Below are positions 26,314 to 34,090 of a stretch of 64,000 nt of DNA, piece by piece; the stretch's first letter is position 1; every line of letters starts with the position of its first letter. A model generated the notes under the pieces. That model did no database searches. It was not told the DNA's origin and was given only the letters and a program-made list of their open reading frames with translations. The stretch is from UBA11400 sp964473555 (lineage in GTDB: Bacteria; Bacteroidota; Rhodothermia; Balneolales; HLUCCA01). The stretch is from the NCBI GenBank assembly GCA_964473555.1, contig CAYYPL010000008.1, positions 1-64,000 on the forward strand. The letters run 5' to 3'. The position numbers were made by a program, and so were the translations under genes.

Positions 26314-27136
26314 ATTTCTTCTTTGCTTTATGTGGCAGGAAAGGGATTTTCATCATGTGGGTGATGTCGGAATGCTCGCGGACTTCCATGTGGGTGTCGA
26401 CTCCGTACTGGATTTCGTCCCGATTCAGGGTCTGGAAGGTGCCGAACAACCGGTCCCAAACAGAGAAAATATTGCCATAATTGGAGTCGGTGTAGGGCTG
26501 GACGTAGTGATGATGAACTTTGTGCATGTCTGGAGAAACAATGAAGTAACTAATCGCGTTGTCGAGCCATTTTGGCATCACGATATTGGCGTGATTGAAT
26601 TGGGATAGTACCACGCTAAGTGACTGATACAGAAACACGAGCCACATCGGAGTGCCGATCAGTAGCACTGCCAGCGTAGTGAAGGTAAATCGAACGACAC
26701 TTTCGCCTGGATGATGGCGGTTCGCAGAAGTCGTATCGACATGCGTGTCGGTGTGATGGATCAAATGAAACTTCCACATCCAGGTCACCTTGTGCTGAAT
26801 CCAGTGCGCGAACCAGGCGCTGATCAGATCCAGGAACATGAGTCCAAGTAGTGCGAACAGGAGAGGGTGCATGTCCGGAGCCCATTGCAAGAGTCCGAAT
26901 TCGTTAGCTACGGCCCAGTCTGCAGCCAGAAGCAGGATGAAAGCCAGCGTGAAATTGACAAGAATGGTCGTCAGCGTGAACGTGAAATTGATCAGGGCGT
27001 GCTTCCATTTTTTGTATTCGAAACGAAATAGCGGCACAGCGCTCTCCAACATCCAGAAAAAGGCGATTCCTCCGACCAGAATGGCACTTCTGTGGGTGGA
27101 AGGGATGGTGGAGAAGTAGTCTATGATTTCTTGCAT
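26312..27136 (-). CDS. Fatty acid hydroxylase/sterol desaturase family membrane enzyme
   Basis: A 274-residue diiron membrane enzyme. The His boxes are visible: HWIQH, HLIHHTDTHVD and HKVHHHY, with several hydrophobic segments. It would hydroxylate or desaturate a lipid. The start is the ATG at 27136 (MQEIIDYFSTIP). The DNA directly upstream is the 22-copy heptamer array, so the gene has no normal leader; the frame stays open through the array as a repeated LPTSHFP-like peptide up to a TTG at 27337, which I do not believe is translated. It converges on blaR-tonB. Confidence 0.88.
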   Translation of the reverse strand: MQEIIDYFSTIPSTHRSAILVGGIAFFWMLESAVPLFRFEYKKWKHALINFTFTLTTILVNFTLAFILLLAADWAVANEFGLLQWAPDMHPLLFALLGLMFLDLISAWFAHWIQHKVTWMWKFHLIHHTDTHVDTTSANRHHPGESVVRFTFTTLAVLLIGTPMWLVFLYQSLSVVLSQFNHANIVMPKWLDNAISYFIVSPDMHKVHHHYVQPYTDSNYGNIFSVWDRLFGTFQTLNRDEIQYGVDTHMEVREHSDITHMMKIPFLPHKAKKK

Positions 27137-27290
27137 GGGGAGTGGGAAGTGGGGAGTGGGGAGTGGGAAGTGGGGAGTGGGAAGTGGGAAGTGGGAAGTG
27201 GGAAGTGGGGAGTGGGAAGTGGGAAGTGGGGAGTGGGGAGTGGGAAGTGGGAAGTGGGAAGTGGGAAGTGGGAAGTGGGGAGTGGGAAGT
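27137..27290. repeat. Heptamer array, 22 perfect-phase copies
   Basis: Fourteen GGGAAGT and eight GGGGAGT units follow without interruption, and the first G adjoins the start codon of the fatty acid hydroxylase gene. Units differ at only one position. The mix of two variants suggests copying among units. Confidence 0.97.
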
Positions 27291-27381
27291 GGGTTTTTGT
27301 GTGAGAAAAAAATAAAAAATGTAAGGATTGGCTCCAATACTACTCAAAAGTATAAACCAGAATACAAATTATTCAAATTTT

Positions 27382-27744
27382 ATGAAACCTATTAAAAATA
27401 GCTTAGAGGATCTTAAAATATGGCAGAGGAGTATGGATTTATCTCACTCTGTTGCAGCTTGTATAAAAAAGTCTAGTGAGTTTTCATTAAGAAACCAAAT
27501 CTTACGATCTGCAATCTCGATTCCATCAAATATTGCCGAAGGATATGGGAGAGCCGGAAACAAAGAGTTTATTCGATACTTGAAAATTGCTAAGGGTTCA
27601 GCTAATGAACTAAAAACACAACTGTTAATAGCTGGGCGTTTGAATGAAATCTCCGCAATCGATCTGCACGAATTTACATCCAGCTTGAATACTTTAATTG
27701 CCATGATTCAAAGTATGATAAATGCCAGAATGAAAATGAACTAA
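27382..27744 (+). CDS. Four-helix bundle protein (S23/IVP and Avd-like family)
   Basis: A 120-residue, all-helical protein. The pattern LEDLKIWQRSMDLS, then IPSNIAEGYGR and FIRYLKIAKGSANELKTQL is typical of the four-helix bundle family first found in 23S rRNA intervening sequences and also related to the accessory Avd protein of diversity-generating retroelements. Neither an rRNA gene nor a reverse transcriptase is near. The gene is much richer in A/T than its neighbours and has no Shine-Dalgarno site. The start is the ATG at 27382; the TTG at 27328 would add an unlike N-terminus. Confidence 0.88.
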   Translation: MKPIKNSLEDLKIWQRSMDLSHSVAACIKKSSEFSLRNQILRSAISIPSNIAEGYGRAGNKEFIRYLKIAKGSANELKTQLLIAGRLNEISAIDLHEFTSSLNTLIAMIQSMINARMKMN

Positions 27745-27750
27745 TCTAAA

Positions 27751-27785
27751 CCTCCCTACTTCCCACTCCCCACTTCCTACTGCCT
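27751..27785. repeat. Inverted heptamer partner of the array at 27137
   Basis: CCTCCCT, ACTTCCC, ACTCCCC, ACTTCCT and ACTGCCT are the complement of the GGGAAGT/GGGGAGT units, in phase with each other and more decayed outward. They begin 6 bases after the four-helix bundle stop codon. Confidence 0.85.
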
Positions 27786-27841
27786 TTTAGATTTGTTTGA
27801 CTAACACTGGATACTTAATTTGAGACAAAAGGAGGCTTGAA

Positions 27842-28582
27842 ATGACTAGCAAATTTAAAATCTGGCAAGAATCATTCAAGATTCGGCAGTTTGAGGTGAA
27901 TACGGATGGGTTTGCATTGCTTTCGACGCTGGCGAATGCGATGCAGGAGTCGGCGGGGGCACATGCGGACTCGCTGGGATGGTCGATGCAGGCGTTGCTG
28001 GATCAGAATATGGGATGGATCCTGAATCGGTTTACGCTGGACATCAAGCGGTATCCGAAGGCGGGAGAGATGGTGCACATCGAGACGTGGCCGTCGGGAG
28101 CAGATCGCCTGTTTGCCTATCGTGATTTTGAGCTATTTGATGATAACAAAGATCTCGTTCTTACTGCTCGAACAGCCTGGCTGATTCTGGATATCGCCCG
28201 GCGTCGTCCGATTCCAACACCTCCGGATGTGGTCGAAATCGGAGCTCAAAGCCAACGCTCAGCGCGGATAAAAATTGAAGGGAAACTTCCTCGACCGGAG
28301 GGAGATCCTGTGTCTACGTTGAGGTTTCCTGTCCGGCGTGCTGATCTGGATATCAATCAGCATGTAAATAACGTGCGATTTATGGAATGGGTGCTGGAGA
28401 CGCTATACGAGGGTTGTGAAGCCCCAAAACCAGGATATTTCGACATCCAATTCAAAGCTGAGGGACTCTACGGTGACGTCGCAGTGTCGCAGCGATTTAC
28501 CCATGGAAATGGAGAGTCGGTCCATCGCATTGTGCGTGAGAGCGATGATAAAGAACTGGCTGTAGCTTTAGTGCGACTGTAG
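27842..28582 (+). CDS. Acyl-ACP thioesterase family protein
   Basis: A 246-residue double-hotdog thioesterase of the FatA/FatB kind, which releases fatty acids from acyl carrier protein. The first hotdog shows the family helix region MQESAGAHADSLGWS and MGWILNRFTLDI; the second has DLDINQHVNNVRFMEWVLE with the catalytic Asn/His of the NxHxxN type. AGGAGG (27830-27835) lies 6 bases before the ATG, the best Shine-Dalgarno in the window. Convergent with the nucleoside phosphorylase gene across 12 bases. Confidence 0.9.
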   Translation: MTSKFKIWQESFKIRQFEVNTDGFALLSTLANAMQESAGAHADSLGWSMQALLDQNMGWILNRFTLDIKRYPKAGEMVHIETWPSGADRLFAYRDFELFDDNKDLVLTARTAWLILDIARRRPIPTPPDVVEIGAQSQRSARIKIEGKLPRPEGDPVSTLRFPVRRADLDINQHVNNVRFMEWVLETLYEGCEAPKPGYFDIQFKAEGLYGDVAVSQRFTHGNGESVHRIVRESDDKELAVALVRL

Positions 28583-28594
28583 GATTGACCGGAT

Positions 28595-29377
28595 TTAGTC
28601 CAGTTTTCCGATAATTGCTGACACCAGACGAGCGAAATCATCTTTTCGGGATTCGGCAACTTCTTTGATTTCAGCGTGTTCGAGCTTGTGCTTGGAGAGT
28701 CCGGTGGACAAATTGGTGATGAGAGAGATTCCCAAGGGCTGGATACCTAGCTGATGCGCCACGAGCATTTCGGGCATAGTCGACATCCCGACCGCATCGG
28801 CGCCGACCGTTCTAAAGGCACGGATCTCGGCGGCGGTTTCGTAGACCGGACCTTTGACGTACAAATAGGTGCCCTGGCGGACAGGAATCTGAAGCTCCGA
28901 AGCTGTTCGAACTGCTAGTCGGACAGACGCGTTGTTTTCAAATCGGGATGTGTGAGTCGGGCCACCGAGCGGTTGAACGGGGAATCCGATGCGCATGAGA
29001 TCATCGATGATCATCAGGTCTCCGACTGAGAATCTAGGGTTCATTCCGCCTGCAGCGTTGGACACAATCAGATGTCGGACTTTGAATTGGGCTGCGATTT
29101 CAACCGGGAGTACGGTTCGATCAAACGGATGTCCTTCGTAGTGATGGAAACGTCCGGAGAAAACAAGAACCCGTTTTCCAGCAACGTCACCCTGAATGAG
29201 TTCGCCCCCATGTCCGGCAACGGTGACTTCCGGAAAACCGGGTATGTCGCTGTAGTCTACCGAAATAGCGTTGTTGACCTGGGCAGTGAATCCGCCAAGG
29301 CCGGATCCCAATATCACGGCAGCATCCACTGTGGACGTGAAACCTCTCGACAGCAAACACTTAAGCGACTCCATCAT
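28595..29377 (-). CDS. punA: Purine nucleoside phosphorylase
   Basis: A 260-residue trimeric-type phosphorylase splitting inosine and guanosine. Marks: ILGSGLGG (phosphate loop), GRFHHYEGH, SNAAGGMNPRFSVGDLMII, and TVGADAVGMSTMPE in the base-binding region. It overlaps the upstream MBL hydrolase gene by 4 bases (ATGA), so the two are translationally coupled at the end of the long minus-strand run. Confidence 0.94.
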   Translation of the reverse strand: MMESLKCLLSRGFTSTVDAAVILGSGLGGFTAQVNNAISVDYSDIPGFPEVTVAGHGGELIQGDVAGKRVLVFSGRFHHYEGHPFDRTVLPVEIAAQFKVRHLIVSNAAGGMNPRFSVGDLMIIDDLMRIGFPVQPLGGPTHTSRFENNASVRLAVRTASELQIPVRQGTYLYVKGPVYETAAEIRAFRTVGADAVGMSTMPEMLVAHQLGIQPLGISLITNLSTGLSKHKLEHAEIKEVAESRKDDFARLVSAIIGKLD

Positions 29378-30168
29378 GGCACAATTTTGTTGATACCCTT
29401 GAGAATGTAGGCATTTTTTTCGTTTTTGTCCTTAATCTGAAACAACGGAATATCGGTGTCGTGGTAGGCGAGAATGTGATAGTTTTCTTCCCAGGCCATG
29501 CCGACCAACTCGTCGCGCATTTCCTGACTGCGCTTGCCATCGAAGTCGTACTTGGCGACGTACCGACGATTGACGGCGCCTTTCGTTCCGAGGACGTCTC
29601 CTGCATTGAAGAACCGTGTGTTGTCGAAATTGAACATCCAGGCCAGGTGGAATTCCGTGTGTCCACCGATAACCCGTGCGGTTACTCCCGGATACGGGGT
29701 GTCGCCGTCGTTGACGAAGTTCAATTCGGCGTGGACGTCAAGGTATGCGATGAACTGCTCCTTGAGTGGATTCTTTTGTTCCAGGCTTTTGAGCTTGTTC
29801 CATTCCTGTTCGCTCAGCCACACTTTGGCGTTAGGAAAGGTGAGGTCCCAGAATCCGGACTGTCGATTTGCGAGTCCTCCGATATGGTCGAAGTGCTGGT
29901 GTGAAACGAATACATCTGTGATGTCGTCCGGAGTCAACGACTCGGCTTCGATGGCCTCCAGCAGCGCTGGAATGTGGCTTTCGTGGTCCAATTCACCCAA
30001 TCCGGCGTCGATGAGGGCGATTTTATCGTCAAAGCGGATCAAAAACGGGTTCATGGACAGTTTCAGGGCGCCTTTTTCGGCTTCCTGGTCGCGGGAAATG
30101 CGATTGAACCGTTTGTCGAGTCCGACCGAAAACGTGCCCAAATACAGGGGTTTTACGGAAATATTCAT
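29374..30168 (-). CDS. MBL-fold metal-dependent hydrolase
   Basis: A 264-residue metallo-beta-lactamase fold enzyme. The zinc motif SHQHFDHIGG gives His90, His92, Asp94 and His95. VIGGHTEFHLAWM and the later LAYHDTDIP supply the remaining ligands. There is no signal peptide, so a cytoplasmic lactonase or thioesterase-like activity is possible. It overlaps punA by 4 bases and follows phoH by 24. Confidence 0.85.
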   Translation of the reverse strand: MNISVKPLYLGTFSVGLDKRFNRISRDQEAEKGALKLSMNPFLIRFDDKIALIDAGLGELDHESHIPALLEAIEAESLTPDDITDVFVSHQHFDHIGGLANRQSGFWDLTFPNAKVWLSEQEWNKLKSLEQKNPLKEQFIAYLDVHAELNFVNDGDTPYPGVTARVIGGHTEFHLAWMFNFDNTRFFNAGDVLGTKGAVNRRYVAKYDFDGKRSQEMRDELVGMAWEENYHILAYHDTDIPLFQIKDKNEKNAYILKGINKIVP

Positions 30169-30192
30169 ACTGAAATGGGGTCTCCGGCGGCA

Positions 30193-31287
30193 CTAGGCAC
30201 GGCGCTGATGTCGACGTTTCGTGTTGGGATCGTCGCCTTGGTCGAGTAGGTCTTCGTGCTTCTCGTAGGCCTCGATAATGTCTCTGATGAGCTTGTGCCG
30301 CACCACGTCGCCCTGATCCAGGTATACGAAATCGATGCCTTTGATGCCGCCCAATATGGTCGGAATGCTTTTGAGTCCCGAGTGCATTTTCTTGGGTAGG
30401 TCGGTTTGGGTGATGTCGCCGGTAATGATAGCGCTGCTGTTCACACCAAGGCGCGTCAGGAACATTTTCATCTGCACGGTAGTGGCGTTCTGGGCTTCAT
30501 CCAGAATTACAAAAGCGTTGTTGAGTGTTCGTCCGCGCATGTAAGCCAGTGGTGCGATTTCGATGATGTTCTTGGTCATGTTGAGTTCGAGGCGATCATG
30601 ATCGATCATCTCTTCGAGGGCGTCATAAAGCGGACGTAGATAGGGATCGATTTTGTCTTTCAGGTCGCCGGGCAGGAATCCCAGGCTTTCGCCGGCTTCA
30701 ACGGCAGGACGGCACAGCACGATGCGCTTTACCTTTCGTTCTTTCAGTGCTTTGACAGCAAGCGCAACCGCAGTATAGGTTTTTCCGGTTCCGGCCGGAC
30801 CGATTGCGAAGACGATGTCGTTCTTTTTGTGGGCCTCAACGATGCGCTGTTGTCCGGCAGTTTTGGCCCTTACCATTCCCCCACCATGGGTGTACACGAT
30901 CACATCGCTTTCGGATGGAACGGTGATCGGCAGTTCATCTTCGGCGATGGATGGGGATTCAATACCCGATTTTTGTGGTGCTGCTGCCTTTTTAGCCTGA
31001 GTAACGCTTCGGCGGATGGTGATGATCGTGTTGAGATCGCGGTCGGACAGATTTCCGGTACGTTGTGCGATCGACATCATCTCTTCTACGATCGACTTGA
31101 TCTCTGTAAAGTCTTCAGTGGTAGCCTGTATCTTGATTTCAGTTCCGCGAGCCGTGATTACTGCATCGGGATATGCCTTTTGCAGCAATTGAAGGTGAAC
31201 ATCGTGCGGACCCAGGATTACCAGCGGGTCAACCCCTTCGATAGACAGGGTTAATTTGGAAGTGTGTGTAGCTACTTGTGTACTCAG
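30193..31287 (-). CDS. phoH: PhoH family ATPase with an unusual start codon
   Basis: RNA-associated P-loop ATPase with Walker A GPAGTGKTYTA and Walker B FVILDEAQNA. The first ordinary start codon is a TTG at 31188, but family-like sequence continues upstream in frame (KLTLSIEGVDPLVILGPHD), completing the N-terminal KH-like domain. No ATG, GTG or TTG lies between there and the in-frame stop at about 31320. I set the start at the CTG at 31287 (protein STQVATHTSK..., 364 residues); the ATT at 31296 is another choice. It follows rpe and precedes the MBL hydrolase gene. Confidence 0.85.
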   Translation of the reverse strand: MSTQVATHTSKLTLSIEGVDPLVILGPHDVHLQLLQKAYPDAVITARGTEIKIQATTEDFTEIKSIVEEMMSIAQRTGNLSDRDLNTIITIRRSVTQAKKAAAPQKSGIESPSIAEDELPITVPSESDVIVYTHGGGMVRAKTAGQQRIVEAHKKNDIVFAIGPAGTGKTYTAVALAVKALKERKVKRIVLCRPAVEAGESLGFLPGDLKDKIDPYLRPLYDALEEMIDHDRLELNMTKNIIEIAPLAYMRGRTLNNAFVILDEAQNATTVQMKMFLTRLGVNSSAIITGDITQTDLPKKMHSGLKSIPTILGGIKGIDFVYLDQGDVVRHKLIRDIIEAYEKHEDLLDQGDDPNTKRRHQRRA

Positions 31288-31411
31288 GGCTGGAATAGGT
31301 TTGGTTGTATGCGTTCAAAGTCTTTTTGAACAAACGTCCATCAAATTCGGAAACGTTCATCTATTCTAATGTACGTAAAAATCTGATTCCGGAGTAATGC
31401 GAGGCTATGCT

Positions 31412-32092
31412 TCAGACGTGTCCAATGTGGGCAGCATTCATGGTATTGAGTAGCTCCCTGACGCGGGCTGAGATGTCTGGGGCTCCATATACGCTGCTTC
31501 CGGCAACCAGTACATCTGCGCCTGTTCGGATGAGCTGAGCGGCGTTATTGAGTCCTACCCCGCCATCTATTTCGATCAGGCACGATGGATTCAACTCGTC
31601 ACGAAGCATTTTGAGCTGAGCCAGACGGGAAAACGTGCTGTCAATGAACTTTTGTCCGCCAAAACCTGGATTCACACTCATCAATACGACCAGGTCAGCA
31701 TCGGGAAGTATGGATTCAAGGGTATGAATCGGAGTTCCGGGATTGATCGCAACTCCGGTCTTGATACCGAACGAACGGATGTACTGCAATGACCGATGGA
31801 TGTGAGGCGTGGCTTCCACATGGACGGAAACGAGCTGAGCACCCGCCTTGACAAATGCTTCGATGTATTGATCCGGATTGTAGATCATCAAGTGTACATC
31901 CAGAAACGCATCCGAACTTTTTCGGGCGGCATCCACAAGCAATGGTCCATAACTGATGTTGGGTACGAAATGACCATCCATGATATCGCAGTGGATCCAC
32001 TGAGCCCCGCCATCGACACTCTGTTTGATGTGATCACCAAGTTTGCTGAAATCAGCGGCCAGAATCGAAGGAGCGAGTATGGATGTTGACAT
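31412..32092 (-). CDS. rpe: Ribulose-phosphate 3-epimerase
   Basis: A 226-residue TIM-barrel enzyme of the pentose phosphate pathway. Metal and catalytic motifs are ILAPSILAADFSKL, WIHCDIMDGHFVPNISYGP, VHVE, VLMSVNPGFGGQKF and the second acid in LIEIDGGVG. The start is the ATG at 32092; the frame is open to 32137 but the extra residues are not family-like. Part of the long minus-strand run. Confidence 0.95.
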   Translation of the reverse strand: MSTSILAPSILAADFSKLGDHIKQSVDGGAQWIHCDIMDGHFVPNISYGPLLVDAARKSSDAFLDVHLMIYNPDQYIEAFVKAGAQLVSVHVEATPHIHRSLQYIRSFGIKTGVAINPGTPIHTLESILPDADLVVLMSVNPGFGGQKFIDSTFSRLAQLKMLRDELNPSCLIEIDGGVGLNNAAQLIRTGADVLVAGSSVYGAPDISARVRELLNTMNAAHIGHV

Positions 32093-32195
32093 GGATGTAG
32101 TTCGATGGATTCGATGATTCGACTTCGGATTACACAAAGGTAGGGATTTCAGTGAATAAAAGTGTCACCAGCGATCCAATTTGTTCGAGCCCAGC

Positions 32196-32993
32196 CTATT
32201 GCTCCTGTTCGCTGCCTTGCTCGATATCGACAGCGGACTCAATGGCTTCACGTACTTGAGCCTGCTCGGAAACGATCAGGTTGATGGTCTCACCCTCGTA
32301 CACAGAGTCTTGATCGGCTGGAGTAAAGGACAAAATCAAGTTCGCATCTCCGGAAGATGGCCGAAACTGAATGACTCCGATGCGAAGGCCGGATTCGCGC
32401 AGCAGACGTTGTCCGTCTTGAAGTCTTAGGCCCACAATCTGAGGGATCGCCACTCGTTTTTGTCCGAGTCCGTCACTAACGACCAGGTCCACTACCGTTC
32501 CACGCTCAACAGATTGTCCCGAGGGTATCGATTGCCTCAAAACAGCATTCCGAAAACGGGATGATTCATACGTGATGTTTCCTGGACGTAATCCGTGGTT
32601 TTGAAGCTGAATTTGTGCGTTGTTCAGCGACAAATTCACCACTTCCGGTACGGTAACCATCGGACGATCGGTGGCACTGATGGTCAGATAAATTTTACGA
32701 TTGGGTTTCACGATCAAGGCTCCGGCAGGAGTCTGATCGATCACATAATCGGCCGGGAATGATTCGTGTGTACGCTGGTCGATGACCACATGGCGCAGAC
32801 CGTACGACTCCAGTAAAGCTTCTGCCTCCGCGACGGGCATCTTGGTGACATCCGGCACCGTAATGCCTTCGTTGTAGTTGGTGTACCAGGGCATCACCCA
32901 TTTATCCATGGAAAACACCGTCAATGCACCCAGGACTACGAGTCCAAGGATGACTTTAAAAGACGTATTTGGGCGGAGAAGTTGAAGCATCAT
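32196..32993 (-). CDS. Membrane-anchored protein with three PASTA domains
   Basis: A 265-residue protein: one N-terminal membrane helix (about 14-30) followed by three PASTA domains, about 43-112, 113-183 and 184-255, each starting with a VPxVxxxxxxxA-like segment (VPDVTKMPVAEAEALLES; VPEVVNLSLNNAQIQL; IPQIVGLRLQDGQRLL). PASTA domains bind peptidoglycan fragments. There is no kinase domain, so this is a stand-alone cell wall-binding protein. The end is rich in Glu and Gln. It lies between DUF5683-like and rpe genes. Confidence 0.9.
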   Translation of the reverse strand: MMLQLLRPNTSFKVILGLVVLGALTVFSMDKWVMPWYTNYNEGITVPDVTKMPVAEAEALLESYGLRHVVIDQRTHESFPADYVIDQTPAGALIVKPNRKIYLTISATDRPMVTVPEVVNLSLNNAQIQLQNHGLRPGNITYESSRFRNAVLRQSIPSGQSVERGTVVDLVVSDGLGQKRVAIPQIVGLRLQDGQRLLRESGLRIGVIQFRPSSGDANLILSFTPADQDSVYEGETINLIVSEQAQVREAIESAVDIEQGSEQEQ

Positions 32994-33031
32994 ACGGGTT
33001 GACTTCCCATCATGCGATTAATGTGGTACAG

Positions 33032-34090
33032 TTAAAAAGATACACGAAGTTGATAATGAACGGCACCCGGATCTAGCACCATACTTGACTGCAGTCGATG
33101 ATTTCGGAGTTTGACCGTAAAATAAGCATCGAATGCCGATACGATGTGATTAACGACCACAAGGGTCAACATATTGCCGGCGAGACGATAACTGTCGTTG
33201 AAACGCTCTCCGATATTCGAGTGGTTCAGCCACATTGCGTTCATGCCTGCGATTCCAGCGTTTACATTATGCTGAGCGTTGGTGAAATCCCTCCAGCCGG
33301 GCGCAAACTGAAAATACTTGCTCATCAGCTCGTAGTATTGCTGGGAGCCGTAGTCGGGAAGGTCGTGAGAAAAAGGGCGTCCGGATGTAAGATACAGTGA
33401 CTTGCGCTCGAGCTGCCGCAGTGCGTTGATGTCGATCAGACGCCAGTCCTGATCGTTGTTGAATTGGGGGTCAGGGAACCTGCCCAAACGATTGAACTCG
33501 GCCAGTCCTTCGGGAGTAAGCAGGGTTCGTATGTCGATGTCAGGCGCACCGAATGGACGTGCACCGGGTGTGTTGTGGTAATAATCGTGGACCCAGGCAG
33601 CATACTTTACCACACTCCAGTCCGCGTTTCCGGTTGAGATGTAATCACGTTCGAGGCGGTCACCGCGTTGGGTTGCGTCGATGTGAAGGAAGATGCTTGC
33701 TGCTTCTGCCACCAGATATATTGCCGTTTTCCAGTACTGTTTTCCAGCTGCCTGGGACAGTCCCGGAACGATTGCAGACCCAAGAAATGCCGCGCCGGGC
33801 TTCGTTGCGAGCGTGCTCAGGAATCCGGACGTTGGCGCCTGCGGCGGGTCTGATTGAAGGTTGTTTTTGAGCAGATAGTCACCCGGAAATGGAGCAAATT
33901 GCACATCCACTGGATGATCTCCGGTCAGGAAAATATGTTCGAGTTGTGCTGAGCTCAACTCGTATTGGATGTTGGCTTTAACGGACGTTTCAGGGCTATT
34001 TTGGGCAAAAATCGGCGAAATTGATCCCGAAACGAGCATAAAAGCTGTTAAAATGACTGAAAGGCCGAATTTTTGGGATAAAAGCTGCAT
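33032..34090 (-). CDS. DUF5683-like exported protein
   Basis: A 352-residue protein with a signal peptide (ending near SISPIFAQ). The segment KPGAAFLGSAIVPGLSQAAGKQYWKTAIYLVAEA resembles the membrane-hairpin core of DUF5683 proteins, and NMLTLVVVNHIVSAFDAYF a second hydrophobic part. The C-terminus LRVSF ends in Phe, as outer membrane proteins often do. Its start codon overlaps the stop of the 1141-residue gene by one base, so the two are coupled. The function is unknown; a role with the T9SS-associated genes upstream is an inference. Confidence 0.72.
   Translation of the reverse strand: MQLLSQKFGLSVILTAFMLVSGSISPIFAQNSPETSVKANIQYELSSAQLEHIFLTGDHPVDVQFAPFPGDYLLKNNLQSDPPQAPTSGFLSTLATKPGAAFLGSAIVPGLSQAAGKQYWKTAIYLVAEAASIFLHIDATQRGDRLERDYISTGNADWSVVKYAAWVHDYYHNTPGARPFGAPDIDIRTLLTPEGLAEFNRLGRFPDPQFNNDQDWRLIDINALRQLERKSLYLTSGRPFSHDLPDYGSQQYYELMSKYFQFAPGWRDFTNAQHNVNAGIAGMNAMWLNHSNIGERFNDSYRLAGNMLTLVVVNHIVSAFDAYFTVKLRNHRLQSSMVLDPGAVHYQLRVSF

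Larger units (their letters stand above)
27137..27785. mobile_element. Candidate cassette: inverted heptamer arrays around a four-helix bundle gene
   Basis: A 649-base unit bounded on the left by 22 heptamers (GGGAAGT/GGGGAGT) and on the right by about five heptamers in inverse orientation (ACTTCCC, ACTCCCC, ACTTCCT, ACTGCCT). Between them lies one AT-rich gene for a four-helix bundle protein. Composition and structure differ sharply from the flanking genes. There is no transposase or reverse transcriptase and no target duplication that I can see, so mobility is an inference. Confidence 0.55.

Noticed and set aside
27137..27290. Repeat array as a CRISPR
   Set aside because: Units are 7 bases and contiguous, with no spacers and no cas genes in the window.
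27137..27337. A Pro-rich LPTSHFP-repeat N-terminus of the fatty acid hydroxylase, and the mirror Gly/Ser/Trp-rich frames on the plus strand
   Set aside because: Any frame through a stop-free heptamer array is open; the family-like protein starts at the ATG at 27136.
27382..27744. Four-helix bundle gene as part of a diversity-generating retroelement or an rRNA intervening sequence
   Set aside because: No reverse transcriptase, template/variable repeat or rRNA gene is present in the window.
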